A stretch of DNA of 64,000 bases. Origin: Burkholderiales bacterium (GTDB lineage: Bacteria; Pseudomonadota; Gammaproteobacteria; Burkholderiales; Burkholderiaceae_C). The notes under the pieces were generated by a model. That model was not told the DNA's origin and did no database searches. It worked only from the letters and a program-made list of their open reading frames with translations. The number at the start of each line of letters is the position of its first letter. Positions within the stretch are counted from its first letter, which is position 1. The stretch is from positions 806,001 to 870,000 of the forward strand of contig JACRPO010000005.1 of the NCBI GenBank assembly GCA_016223165.1. Direction: 5' to 3'. This document shows, piece after piece, positions 1 to 7,957 of the stretch. The position numbers and the translations under genes were made by a program.

Positions 1-311
1 ATGCGCGAGTACGACGCCGTCACGTACATCTTGCCCTCGTGGATGAGCGGCTGGCTCTGCTGGCCGCGCTGCTTCTCGCCGCCGAAGCTGAAGCTCCACG
101 CCGGCACCAGCTTGCCGATCGTCGAGGCGTTGATCTGCTTGAGCGGCGAGTAGCGCTGGCCCTGCGTGCCCAGGCCCCAGCTCAGGATGTCGCCCGGCGT
201 GGCGGCGTCGTTCTCGATCATCTGGTCGGTGACAGGCTTCTGGGCCAGCACCGGTGAGGCCATGGCCGCGACGGCGGCGGCAACGAGCAACGAAGAAAGT
301 CTGATCTGCAT
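1..311 (-). CDS. PQQ-dependent alcohol dehydrogenase, N-terminal part (cut by window edge)
   Basis: Only the first ~103 residues are present; the gene continues beyond position 1. The product starts MQIRLSSLLVAAAVAAMA and has a cleavable signal peptide ending near VLAQ, so it is periplasmic. After that come RYSPLKQIN and the PAWSFSFGGEKQRGQ type segment that begins the eight-bladed quinoprotein propeller. This wording is closer to ExaA-type ethanol dehydrogenases than to XoxF/MxaF methanol dehydrogenases (family knowledge). A strong GGAGGAGA ribosome site lies just upstream of the ATG. The quinoprotein-associated genes at 9.2-13.5 kb fit a PQQ-oxidising lifestyle. The metal (Ca or lanthanide) cannot be decided because the active-site part is missing. 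Confidence 0.85.
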   Translation of the reverse strand, partial: MQIRLSSLLVAAAVAAMASPVLAQKPVTDQMIENDAATPGDILSWGLGTQGQRYSPLKQINASTIGKLVPAWSFSFGGEKQRGQQSQPLIHEGKMYVTASYSR

Positions 312-612
312 GTGAAGGTCTCCTCCGGGGGATGGCCGCCGGCACCGGCGCGGGCGGGTTCGGGCACTGCCGTTGCAACCGCCATGCCATACCCCTGCCG
401 GGCCTTGCGCCGGGCCGATCCGCGGCTGCGCGCGAGGGTTAACCCGCCGGCGGTGCTACAGCGTCGAACAGCGGCCGGCACAGCACCGCCAGGCGCCGCC
501 GGCATCGGTGGCGCATCCCGGTCTCTGCGGCCCGATATGCAACACGGGACATATCGCCAGCAAGAACGGGGCTCACCACAATCCGCCGCCACTCGCTGTC
601 ACACGCCACCGC
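312..612. other. Divergent intergenic region, PQQ dehydrogenase / tup operon
   Basis: About 300 bases separate the leftward dehydrogenase gene from the rightward tup genes. The only clear structure is a palindrome at 533-556, listed separately. The long open frames crossing this stretch have no family resemblance and are GC-rich shadows. Confidence 0.6.
533..556. promoter_or_regulatory. Candidate oxyanion-responsive operator in front of tupB
   Basis: Perfect 7-bp inverted repeat CGATATG / CATATCG with a 10-base spacer, 57 bases upstream of tupB. AT-rich arms stand out in a ~70% GC background. ModE-type sites are AT-containing palindromes of comparable span (known), so a Mo/W-sensing regulator such as the HTH-binding-protein fusion at 7958-9115 is a plausible ligand (inference). 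Confidence 0.5.
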
Positions 613-1362
613 ATGGCGCTCTTGCTTCCTCGCGACCCGATGCCCGCCTTCGCCGAAAGCCTCGCCACCGCCGCAACCCTCGTCGCCGATGCCGAGCCGC
701 GCCTCGTGCAGACGGTGGCGCTCTCGCTGCAGGTCAGCGGCGCCGCCACGCTCGTCGGCACCGGCCTCGGCTTGGCGCTCGGCGCGCTGCTCGCGGTGAC
801 GCGCTTCCCCGGCCAGCCCTTGCTGGTCGGCCTCGTCAACACGCTGCTCGCGATGCCTTCGGTGGTGGTCGGGCTGCTCGTCTACCTGCTGCTCTCGCGC
901 GCCGGGCCGCTCGGCCACTGGGGCATCCTGTTCACGCCGGCGGCGATGGTCATCGCGCAGAGCCTGCTCGTCGTGCCGCTGGTGGCGGCGCTGTCGCGCC
1001 GGCTCGTGCTCTCGGCGCTCGCCGAGGGCGGCGACCAGCTGCGCTCGCTCGGCGCGGGCGCGGCGGCCAGCGCGCTGCTGCTGCTCGTGCACGAGCGCTA
1101 CGGCGTCCTCACCGTCGTGCTCACCGCCTTCGGCCGCGCCATCGCCGAGGTGGGCGCGGTGATGATCGTGGGCGGCAACATCGACGGCATCACGCGCGTG
1201 ATGACGACGACCATCGCGCTCGAGACGAGCAAGGGCGACCTGCCGCTGGCGCTCGCGCTCGGCCTCGTGCTGCTGGCGGTGGTGGGCACGCTCAACGCGG
1301 TGATCGGGCTCGTGCAGCTGCGCCAGCAGCGGCACGGCGCACCGCTCGAGGCGTGGGCTTGA
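613..1362 (+). CDS. tupB: Tungstate ABC transporter permease TupB
   Basis: Inner-membrane permease of a tungstate importer, 249 aa from ATG 613; a second Met nine codons later is an alternative start. It has about five to six hydrophobic segments. The segment near residues 175-200, AFGRAIAEVGAVMIVGGNI, is the cytoplasmic EAA-type loop that docks the ATPase and is characteristic of TupB/molybdate permeases. The open frame extends upstream to 373, but that part is hydrophilic and lacks family character. The TGA lies within an 11-base triplicated sequence. It is followed directly by tupC and tupA, a complete Tup set. Tungstate rather than molybdate specificity is inferred from TupA and from the neighbouring tungsten oxidoreductase genes. 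Confidence 0.9.
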   Translation: MALLLPRDPMPAFAESLATAATLVADAEPRLVQTVALSLQVSGAATLVGTGLGLALGALLAVTRFPGQPLLVGLVNTLLAMPSVVVGLLVYLLLSRAGPLGHWGILFTPAAMVIAQSLLVVPLVAALSRRLVLSALAEGGDQLRSLGAGAAASALLLLVHERYGVLTVVLTAFGRAIAEVGAVMIVGGNIDGITRVMTTTIALETSKGDLPLALALGLVLLAVVGTLNAVIGLVQLRQQRHGAPLEAWA

Positions 1363-1387
1363 CGCGGGCTTGACGTGGGCCTGACGT
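1355..1387. repeat. 11-base tandem triplication across the tupB stop codon
   Basis: Three consecutive copies of GGGCTTGACGC, the second and third with one or two changes, cover the tupB stop and the spacer to tupC. Each copy carries a TGA. Confidence 0.85.
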
Positions 1388-1397
1388 GGACATCCGC

Positions 1398-2177
1398 ATG
1401 AAGGCACCACTCCCCGCCGCCGACGTCGCCCTGAGCAGCCTGCGCCCGCCGCTCGTGACACTGCGCGGCGCCGGTGTCTGCTATGGGCCGACGCGGGCCC
1501 TGCAGGCGGTGAATCTCGTGCTGCGTCGCGGCGACCGGCTGGCGCTCGTGGGCGCCAACGGCTCGGGCAAGACGACGCTGCTGCGGCTGCTGCACGGCCC
1601 GAGCGGCCTGACCGCTGCGGCGCAGGTGCAGGGCGAGCGCACCGGGCACGCCCTGCTGCCCGAGCAGCGCCCCTGCCGCGCGGCGATGCTGCACCAGCGC
1701 CCCTTCCTGCTCAACCTCGGCGTGCGCTGGAACGTGCTCGTCGGGCTGTGGCTGCAGCGCGTGCCGGCCGCCGAGCGCCAGGGGCGCTGCCAGCGCGCGC
1801 TCGAGCGCGTCGGCCTGGCGAGCCTGGCCGGCCGCCGCGCGCGCGAGCTCTCCGGCGGCCAGCAGCAGCGCCTGGCGCTGGCGCGCGCCTGGGCGCTGAC
1901 GCCGGACATCCTCTTCCTCGACGAGCCCACCGCCAGCCTCGACCCCGGCGCCAAGCGCGAGGTCGAAGCGCTCATCGGCGAATTCGCCGCCGACGGCGTC
2001 ACCGTCGTCATGAGCACGCACAACCTCGGCCAGGCCAAGCGCCTGGCGACGCGGGTCGCCTACCTCGAGGCCGGCCGGCTGCTCGCCGACCTGCCCGCGG
2101 ACCGCTTCTTCCGCGGCGACGAGCTGCCCGAACAGGCACGCCAGTTCCTCAAAGGAGAACTGCCCTGGACCACTTGA
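1398..2177 (+). CDS. tupC: Tungstate ABC transporter ATP-binding protein TupC
   Basis: Cytoplasmic ATPase of the tungstate importer, 259 aa. Visible motifs are Walker A GANGSGKTT (about residues 50-60), the ABC signature LSGGQQQRLALARA, Walker B ILFLDEPTASLD and the H-loop in MSTHN. The start is set at ATG 1398; an in-frame GTG at 1386 inside the repeat is possible, and neither has a strong ribosome site. It lacks the C-terminal TOBE/MOP domain that ModC carries at 33-34 kb, in keeping with TupC length. Its TGA overlaps the proposed TTG start of tupA (TTGA), suggesting translational coupling. Confidence 0.9.
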   Translation: MKAPLPAADVALSSLRPPLVTLRGAGVCYGPTRALQAVNLVLRRGDRLALVGANGSGKTTLLRLLHGPSGLTAAAQVQGERTGHALLPEQRPCRAAMLHQRPFLLNLGVRWNVLVGLWLQRVPAAERQGRCQRALERVGLASLAGRRARELSGGQQQRLALARAWALTPDILFLDEPTASLDPGAKREVEALIGEFAADGVTVVMSTHNLGQAKRLATRVAYLEAGRLLADLPADRFFRGDELPEQARQFLKGELPWTT

Positions 2178-3067
2178 ACACCCTCGGCGATCGAAACCCG
2201 CTTCGAAGCTCGCTCCGCCAGTGCCGGCGGGCACTGGCCGCCTCGTTGGCCACATCCATCACCTTCGCCGCCGGCCTCGTGGTGCTGGGCGCGATGGCGG
2301 CCTCGCCGGCCGCGGCGCAGGAGCGCTTCATCGTCATGGCCAGCACCACCAGCACCGAGCAGTCGGGCCTCTTCGGCCACCTGCTGCCGGCCTTCAAGCA
2401 GGCAAGCGGCATCGATGTGCGCGTCGTCGCCGTGGGCACCGGGCAGGCACTGGACACCGGCCGGCGCGGCGACGCCGACATCGTCTTCGTGCACGACACC
2501 GCCGCCGAGGAGAAGTTCGTCGCCGAGGGCTTTGCCGCCGCGCGGTGCAACGTCATGTACAACGACTTCGTGCTCATCGGACCGAAGGCCGACCCGGCCG
2601 CCGCGCGCGGCACCGACATTGCCGCGGCGCTGAAGAAGCTGGCCGCGGGCGGCCGGGTCTTCATCTCGCGCGGTGACAAGAGCGGCACCCACGCCGCCGA
2701 GCTGCGGCTGTGGAAGGCGGCCGGCCACGACGTGGCCGCCGCCAGGCCCGCCGGTTATCGCGAGTGCGGCTGCGGCATGGGCCCGGCGCTGAACATGGCC
2801 TCGGCGAGCAACGCCTACGTGCTGGCCGACCGCGGCACCTGGCTCGCCTTCAAGAACCGCGGCGACCTCGCCGTGCTGGTCGAGGGCGACCGCAGCCTCT
2901 TCAACCAGTACGGCGTGATGGTGGTCAACCCCGCGAAGCACCCGCACACGAAAGCGGCGCTGGCGCAACAGTTCGCCGACTGGGTGGTATCGCCCGCCGG
3001 GCAGGCGGCGATCGCGGCCTACAAGGTCGGCGGCGAGACGCTCTTCTTTCCCAACGCCAGCCACTGA
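2174..3067 (+). CDS. tupA: Tungstate-binding periplasmic protein TupA
   Basis: Periplasmic tungstate-binding protein. An N-terminal hydrophobic segment ends with ASPAAAQ, a signal peptidase I site. The mature part starts with RFIVMASTTSTEQSGLF, containing the TTS motif of the TupA/WtpA-like oxyanion site, followed by VVAVGTGQALDTGRRGDADI, also typical of TupA. The start is uncertain: TTG 2174 overlaps the tupC stop and follows AAAGGAGAA by about 15 bases, giving 297 aa. ATG 2294 would leave almost no signal sequence. It is the last gene of the tup operon; the tungsten oxidoreductase genes begin 258 bases on. Confidence 0.88.
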   Translation: MNTLGDRNPLRSSLRQCRRALAASLATSITFAAGLVVLGAMAASPAAAQERFIVMASTTSTEQSGLFGHLLPAFKQASGIDVRVVAVGTGQALDTGRRGDADIVFVHDTAAEEKFVAEGFAAARCNVMYNDFVLIGPKADPAAARGTDIAAALKKLAAGGRVFISRGDKSGTHAAELRLWKAAGHDVAAARPAGYRECGCGMGPALNMASASNAYVLADRGTWLAFKNRGDLAVLVEGDRSLFNQYGVMVVNPAKHPHTKAALAQQFADWVVSPAGQAAIAAYKVGGETLFFPNASH

Positions 3068-3209
3068 TCCACGACGCGACCCAGCGGCCCGGACCATTGC
3101 GCGCGGGCTACCGCCCGCCCTGAGGCAGGATCAGGGAAACCTCCGCCAGGCCGGCGCAAGGGCGTCCCACCGTGGAACAGACGGACGCGACCCGACCCCG
3201 ACCTGCGGG

Positions 3210-3226
3210 TTATGCCTAGGTATATG
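3210..3226. promoter_or_regulatory. Weak palindrome in the promoter region of the aldehyde oxidoreductase operon
   Basis: TTATG-CCTAGG-TATATG: a perfect CCTAGG core with imperfect AT-rich arms, about 100 bases before the FeS subunit gene. AT-rich stretches are rare here, so this is the likeliest promoter/operator spot in the tupA-aor spacer. It differs from the tup palindrome, so a shared regulator is not shown. Confidence 0.25.
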
Positions 3227-3325
3227 CAAGGCTCCGGTATGAACATCATTTCCTAACCCCCGCCGACGGCTTCGCGCGTGTCGGCGGTCCCTGCCACCGA
3301 CATTCATACGCGGAGACCTCCCGTC

Positions 3326-3799
3326 ATGCAGAAGAGCCTGCATATCAACGCCGAGAAGTGCACCGGCTGCCTCCAGTGCGAGATGGCCTGTTCCTTCGAG
3401 AACTACGGCGTCATGGCACCGGCGAAGTCGCGCATCAAGGTGTTCGATTTCCACGCCACCGGCAAGAAGGTGCCCTACACCTGCACCCAATGCGACGAGG
3501 CCTGGTGCCTGCACGCCTGCCCGGTGCAGGCGATCACCGTCGACAAGACGAACGGCGCCAAGATCGTCGACGACGCCACCTGCGTCGGCTGCAAGGTGTG
3601 CACGATCAGCTGCCCGTTCGGCACCATCAACTACGTGCAGGAAACCGGCAAGGTGCAGAAGTGCGACCTGTGCGGCGGCGACCCCGCCTGCGCCACCGCC
3701 TGCCCCACCGGCGCCATCACCTACGTCGACGCCAACTGGACCGGGCTCGGCAAGATGAAGGCCTGGGCCGACAAGCTCGGCAACCAGGCCGCCGCCTGA
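3326..3799 (+). CDS. aorA: Aldehyde oxidoreductase iron-sulfur subunit (AorA-like)
   Basis: 157-aa polyferredoxin that passes electrons between the tungsten subunit and the FAD subunit. The cysteine pattern supports four [4Fe-4S] clusters: CTGCLQCEMAC near the N-terminus, CTQCDEAWCLHACP, CVGCKVCTISCP, and CDLCGGDPACATACP towards the C-terminus. The start is ATG 3326 with CGGAGACC upstream; the GTG at 3278 has no such support. The order FeS, W subunit, FAD subunit and MoaD-like protein matches the Aromatoleum-type aor operon (known), and the symbol follows that precedent. Cytoplasmic, no signal peptide. Confidence 0.88.
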   Translation: MQKSLHINAEKCTGCLQCEMACSFENYGVMAPAKSRIKVFDFHATGKKVPYTCTQCDEAWCLHACPVQAITVDKTNGAKIVDDATCVGCKVCTISCPFGTINYVQETGKVQKCDLCGGDPACATACPTGAITYVDANWTGLGKMKAWADKLGNQAAA

Positions 3800-3833
3800 G
3801 CGCCCCCCGCCGACCGAACCAAGGAGACCCAAG

Positions 3834-5681
3834 ATGTCCTGGGCTGGAAAGATCCTGCGTGTGAACCTCACCGCCGGCACCGTCAAGTCGGAGCCGCTGA
3901 ACATGAAGTGGGCCAAGGAGTACCTCGGCTCGCGCGGCCTCGCCACCAAGTACCTGGTGAGCGAGATCGACCCCAAGGTCGACCCGCTGTCGCCCGAGAA
4001 CAAGCTGATCTGGGCCACCGGCCCGCTCACCGGCACGATGGCCAGCACGGGCGGCCGCTACACCGTGGTGACCAAGGGGCCGCTCACCGGCGCCGTGGCC
4101 TGCAGCAACTCCGGCGGCTACTGGGGCGCCGAGCTGAAGATGGCCGGCTGGGACATGATCATCTTCGAGGGCAAGTCGCCGAAGCCGGTGTACCTGTCCG
4201 TCAGCGACGACGTCGCCGAGCTGCGTGACGCCAGCCACCTGTGGGGCAAGAGCGTCTGGCAGACCGAGGAAGAGCTGAAGAAGGCGCACCAGGACCCGCA
4301 GCTGCGCATCAGCAGCATCGGCCGTGCCGGCGAGGAGAAGGTGCTCTTCGCCTGCATCGTCAACGACCTGCACCGCGCCGCCGGGCGCAGCGGCGTCGGC
4401 GCGGTGGCCGGCAGCAAGAACCTGAAGGCCGTGGCCGTGCGCGGCACCAAGGGCGTGGGCAACTTCGCTGACGCCAAGGCCTTCATGAAGGTCACCTACG
4501 AGAAGAAGAAGATCCTGGCCGAGAACGGTGTCACCGGCCAGGGCCTGCCGACCTACGGCACCCAGGTGCTGATGAACGTCATCAACGAGATCGGCGCTTT
4601 GCCCACGCGCAACCACCGCGACATCCAGTTCGAAGGTGCCAAGGACATCTCGGCCGAAGCGATGGCCACGCCGCGCGCCACCGACGGCAAGAAGCCGCTG
4701 GTCACCAACCAGGCCTGCTTCGGCTGCACCATCGCCTGCGGCCGCATCCAGAAGATGGACCAGGGCCACTTCTCGGTGCAGAACAAGCCCGAGTACTGGG
4801 GCGCCAGCGGCGGCCTCGAGTACGAGGCGGCCTGGGCGCTCGGCGCGGCCAACGGCGTCAACGACCTCGACGCGCTGCAGTACGCCAACATGATGTGCAA
4901 CGAGCAGGGCTACGACCCCATCAGCTTCGGCGCCACCATCGGTGCCGTCATGGAGCTGTACGAGATGGGCGTGCTGAAGAAGGAGCAGCTCGGCATCGAG
5001 GCGCCCTTCGGCAGCGCCAAGGCCTTGTGCTACTTCGCCGAGATCACCGGCAAGGCCGAGGGCTTCGGCAAGGAGATCGGCCAGGGCAGCAAGCGGCTCA
5101 CCGCCAAGTACGGCCACCCCGACCTCTCGATGACCGTCAAGGGCCAGGAATTCCCGGCCTACGACAGCCGCGGCATCCAGGGCATGGGCCTCACCTACGC
5201 CACCAGCAACCGCGGCGCCTGCCACCTGCGCAGCTACACGGTCGCCTCCGAAGTGCTCGGCATCCCGGTGAAGACCGACCCGCTCACCGCCGAGGGCAAG
5301 CCCGACCTCGTGAAGGCCTTCCAGGACGCCACCGCCGCCTTCGACGCGGCCGGCATCTGCATCTTCACGAGCTTCGCCTGGACGCTCGCCGACGTGGCGC
5401 CGCAGGTGGCCGCCGCCTGCGGCCCCGAGTACACGATGGAGAAGCTGGGCGAGATCGGCGAGCGCATCTGGAACATGGAGCGCGACTTCAACAACAAGGC
5501 CGGCTTCACGGCCAAGGACGACTCGCTGCCCAAGCGCCTGCTCACCGAACCGGCCAAGACCGGCCCGGCCAAGGGGCTCGTGAGCAAGCTGCCGGAGATG
5601 CTGCCCAAGTACTACGAGATCCGCGGCTGGAATGCCGACGGCACGCTGAAACCCGAGACGCGCCAGCGCCTCGGCCTGTAA
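3834..5681 (+). CDS. aorB: Tungsten-containing aldehyde:ferredoxin oxidoreductase catalytic subunit
   Basis: 615-aa AOR-family catalytic subunit, the normal length. It oxidises aldehydes to acids, or reduces acids at low potential, at a W-bis-metallopterin centre. The start MSWAGKILRVNLT is the classic AOR N-terminus; ATGPLTGTMASTGGRY and SNSGGYWGAELKMAGWD follow in domain 1, with domains 2 and 3 to the C-terminus. The [4Fe-4S] ligands are CFGCTIAC near residue 295 plus a distal cysteine in GICIFTSFAW. A good AGGAG ribosome site precedes the ATG. Tungsten dependence is inferred from the family and from the adjacent tup genes. The 3' end and stop codon are duplicated just downstream. Confidence 0.95.
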   Translation: MSWAGKILRVNLTAGTVKSEPLNMKWAKEYLGSRGLATKYLVSEIDPKVDPLSPENKLIWATGPLTGTMASTGGRYTVVTKGPLTGAVACSNSGGYWGAELKMAGWDMIIFEGKSPKPVYLSVSDDVAELRDASHLWGKSVWQTEEELKKAHQDPQLRISSIGRAGEEKVLFACIVNDLHRAAGRSGVGAVAGSKNLKAVAVRGTKGVGNFADAKAFMKVTYEKKKILAENGVTGQGLPTYGTQVLMNVINEIGALPTRNHRDIQFEGAKDISAEAMATPRATDGKKPLVTNQACFGCTIACGRIQKMDQGHFSVQNKPEYWGASGGLEYEAAWALGAANGVNDLDALQYANMMCNEQGYDPISFGATIGAVMELYEMGVLKKEQLGIEAPFGSAKALCYFAEITGKAEGFGKEIGQGSKRLTAKYGHPDLSMTVKGQEFPAYDSRGIQGMGLTYATSNRGACHLRSYTVASEVLGIPVKTDPLTAEGKPDLVKAFQDATAAFDAAGICIFTSFAWTLADVAPQVAAACGPEYTMEKLGEIGERIWNMERDFNNKAGFTAKDDSLPKRLLTEPAKTGPAKGLVSKLPEMLPKYYEIRGWNADGTLKPETRQRLGL

Positions 5682-5712
5682 GTCCGGGAGACGCGGCAGC
5701 GCCTCGGCCTGT
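5655..5712. repeat. Tandem duplication of the 3' end of the tungsten subunit gene
   Basis: Two 25-base copies (5655-5679 and 5688-5712, one mismatch) spaced by 33 bases cover the last codons and the stop. A further partial GAGACGCG copy follows at about 5718. The offset is 11 codons, so the second copy also ends in an in-frame stop. Confidence 0.85.
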
Positions 5713-5768
5713 GAGCGCATGAGACGCGACGGGGCCCGCCACCGGTAGGCGCGCCCGGCATCAGGCTC

Positions 5769-5800
5769 GGAAGGCGGTCATGGCACCGCCTTCCTCGTTT
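5769..5800 (+). terminator. Intercistronic hairpin between W and FAD subunit genes
   Basis: Perfect 10-bp stem GGAAGGCGGT / ACCGCCTTCC with a 6-base loop, then TCGTTT. The short T-run makes it at best a weak intrinsic terminator. Inside an operon it may lower downstream expression or protect the upstream mRNA (inference). Confidence 0.5.
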
Positions 5801-5820
5801 CTGCAAGGAGAGCTTTCATC

Positions 5821-7215
5821 ATGACCCGACACCTGATCCTCGGCGCCGGCCCGGCCGGCGTGATCGCCGCCGAGACCATCCGCAAGCACGCACCGGGCGA
5901 CTCGATCGTCATCGTCGGCGACGAAGCCGAGACGCCCTACTCGCGCATGGCCATTCCCTACCTGCTGATGGGCGACGTGCCGGAGAGCGGCACGCACCTG
6001 CGCCGCGCGGCCGACCACTACGCCAGCCTGGGCATCGAGCTGCGCCGCGGCCGCGCCGCGAGCGTGGACACCGCCGCGCGCGAAGTGAAGCTCGAAGACG
6101 GCGCGAAGCTGCCCTACGACAAGCTGCTCATCGCCACCGGCTCCTCGCCGATCCAGCCGCCGATCCCCGGCGCCGACGGCCCCGGCGTGCATCCGTGCTG
6201 GACGCTCGCCGACGCGCGCGCGATCATGAAGCTCGCCAGGCCCGGCGCGCGCGTGCTGCAGATGGGCGCTGGCTTCATCGGCTGCATCATCATGGAGGCG
6301 CTGGCGGCGCGGAAAGTCAAGCTCGCCGTCGTCGAGATGGGCGACCGCATGGTGCCGCGCATGATGGGCCCCACCGCCGGCCTGATGATCAAGCTGTGGT
6401 GCGAGAAGCGCGGTGTGGCCGTGCACACCGGCGCCAAGGTCGAGTCGATCGAGCGGCCGGCGGCGGCTGCCGCATCCGGCGGCAGCGGCAGCGGCAACGG
6501 CGGCGGCCTGCTCAGCAAGATCGCCTCGGCCGTGGGCCTCGGCGGCAAGGACGCCGAGGCTGCACCACAGGGCGCCGAGGCCGCGCCGATGCTCGTCAAG
6601 CTCTCCAACGGCCGCACGGTGCCGGCCGACCTCGTCATCAGCGCCGTCGGCGTGCGGCCCAACATCGGCTTCCTCGAGAACTCGGCCATCCGCTGCCTCG
6701 TCGGCGTGCTCACCGACGAGCATCTCGAGACCACCGTCAAGGGCGTCTACGCCGCCGGCGACTGCGCCGAGGCCTTCGACAAGGTGAGCGGCAAGACCAT
6801 CGTCAGCGCCATCCAGCCCAACGCCGCCGAGCAGGCGCGCGTGGCGGCGCTGAACATGGTCGGCCACGTCACGCAGCTGCGCGGCGTGACGCAGATCAAC
6901 GTGCTCGACACGCTCGGCCTCGTCTCGGCGAGCTTCGGCAACTGGGAAGGCGTCAAGGGCGGCCAGCATGTCGAGCTCACGCAGCCCGACGCGGCCAGCG
7001 GCGGCAGGCACCTCAGCCTGCAGTTCGACGGCGACAAGCTGGTCGGCTGCAACAGCGTCGGCTGGACGCAGCACGTGGGCGTGATGCGCGGCCTCGTCGA
7101 GGGCGAAGTCTCGCTCGGCGACTGGAAGAACCGGCTGCTCGAGGATCCGACGCTGCTGATGGAGGCCTATCTCGCGCGCGCGCAGGCGCAGGCGGAGCAC
7201 GCGCACGTGAGGTGA
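5821..7215 (+). CDS. aorC: Aldehyde oxidoreductase FAD/NAD(P)H subunit (AorC-like)
   Basis: 464-aa pyridine-nucleotide-disulfide oxidoreductase family flavoprotein. It lets the tungsten enzyme use NAD as electron partner (from the family precedent). The FAD-binding Rossmann motif GAGPAGVIAAETI is at the N-terminus, a second nucleotide-binding motif QMGAGFIGCI is near residue 150, and YAAGDCAEAF is the second FAD motif. Odd feature: a Gly/Ser/Ala-rich insertion at about residues 212-256, with GGSGSGNGGG and a short helix LLSKIASAVGLGG, interrupts the middle of the protein. No redox-active CxxxxC is seen, so it is not a disulfide reductase. AAGGAGAG precedes the ATG. Confidence 0.87.
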   Translation: MTRHLILGAGPAGVIAAETIRKHAPGDSIVIVGDEAETPYSRMAIPYLLMGDVPESGTHLRRAADHYASLGIELRRGRAASVDTAAREVKLEDGAKLPYDKLLIATGSSPIQPPIPGADGPGVHPCWTLADARAIMKLARPGARVLQMGAGFIGCIIMEALAARKVKLAVVEMGDRMVPRMMGPTAGLMIKLWCEKRGVAVHTGAKVESIERPAAAAASGGSGSGNGGGLLSKIASAVGLGGKDAEAAPQGAEAAPMLVKLSNGRTVPADLVISAVGVRPNIGFLENSAIRCLVGVLTDEHLETTVKGVYAAGDCAEAFDKVSGKTIVSAIQPNAAEQARVAALNMVGHVTQLRGVTQINVLDTLGLVSASFGNWEGVKGGQHVELTQPDAASGGRHLSLQFDGDKLVGCNSVGWTQHVGVMRGLVEGEVSLGDWKNRLLEDPTLLMEAYLARAQAQAEHAHVR

Positions 7216-7305
7216 CGGCGGCGTCGCCCCCAGCCGCCTCGCCCTCCCCCTCCCGGATCCCCTCGAACACAGAGCGCCTCGCGCCGGCGTGGCAGCATCG
7301 CAGCC

Positions 7306-7560
7306 ATGCAGATCACCTTCAAGCTCTACGCCAGCCTCGGCGAGTACCTGCCGGCCGACCGGCGCCGCGGCAACGAGCTGTCGCTCGAGGTGAGCGAGGG
7401 CGCCACCATCGCCGAGGTGATGGCGCCGTTCGCGTTGCCCGCCAAGCTCGTGCACCTGGTGCTCGTCAACGGCCATTTCGTTCCGCCGGCCGAGCGCGCG
7501 ACGCGGCCGCTCGCCGGGGGCGACGTGCTGGCGATCTGGCCGCCGATCGCCGGTGGCTGA
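7306..7560 (+). CDS. MoaD/ThiS-like small sulfur-carrier protein
   Basis: 84-aa beta-grasp protein ending in GDVLAIWPPIAGG; the C-terminal Gly-Gly is the site adenylated and thiocarboxylated in MoaD/ThiS proteins. In aor operons a MoaD-like protein of this kind accompanies the three structural subunits and is thought to serve metallopterin synthesis for the tungsten centre (known context). Its activating partner could be the MoeB-like protein at 13608-14444. The 90-base gap after aorC has no hairpin. Confidence 0.85.
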   Translation: MQITFKLYASLGEYLPADRRRGNELSLEVSEGATIAEVMAPFALPAKLVHLVLVNGHFVPPAERATRPLAGGDVLAIWPPIAGG

Positions 7561-7606
7561 GTGCCGACCGCTCCATGCAGGCGGTTGATCACCGGCAGCT
7601 GACCCC

Positions 7607-7939
7607 GTGATCGTCGAGGAACGCGAACGCTTCGAACGCGAATACGGCTGCACCGAGGCCGAGTGGCGCGGCTGGATGCCCGCGGCCACCGGCGGGCACG
7701 AATGCGTCGAAGACGGCCCTCAGGCGCTGCGCGTGCTCATCGGCGCGGCGGGCTGCATCGGCGCCGGCGATCCTCCCGGACATCTCCGCCTGCAATGGCG
7801 GGTGCTGCCACCGCGCGTCATCGCCCTCGTGCGGGTGCCGAGGCTGGCGGTGAGCTTCGCCTTCGAGGGCGTGCCGCTGGCCGAGCGGCGCGAGTTCCTG
7901 CGCCGCCTCGACCTGCACCTGCAGCGCGGCGGTGGATAA
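7607..7939 (+). CDS. Unrecognised 110-aa protein in the tungsten oxidoreductase operon
   Basis: Soluble protein starting at GTG 7607, with no signal peptide or membrane segment. Visible features are an acidic/aromatic N-terminus (EYGCTEAEWRGWMP), single cysteines in YGCTE, HECVED and AAGCIG, and a C-terminal charged helix RREFLRRLDLHLQR. I do not recognise the family. It lies between the MoaD-like gene and the regulator, 18 bases before the latter, so it is probably co-transcribed with aor. A role in cofactor maturation is possible but not shown. Confidence 0.6.
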   Translation: MIVEERERFEREYGCTEAEWRGWMPAATGGHECVEDGPQALRVLIGAAGCIGAGDPPGHLRLQWRVLPPRVIALVRVPRLAVSFAFEGVPLAERREFLRRLDLHLQRGGG

Positions 7940-7957
7940 GTCAGGAACGCCCGCGTC

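Noticed and set aside
3717..5720. 667-codon minus-strand frame opposite the tungsten subunit gene
   Set aside because: The plus-strand AOR is certain by motif; the opposite frame shows no family resemblance.
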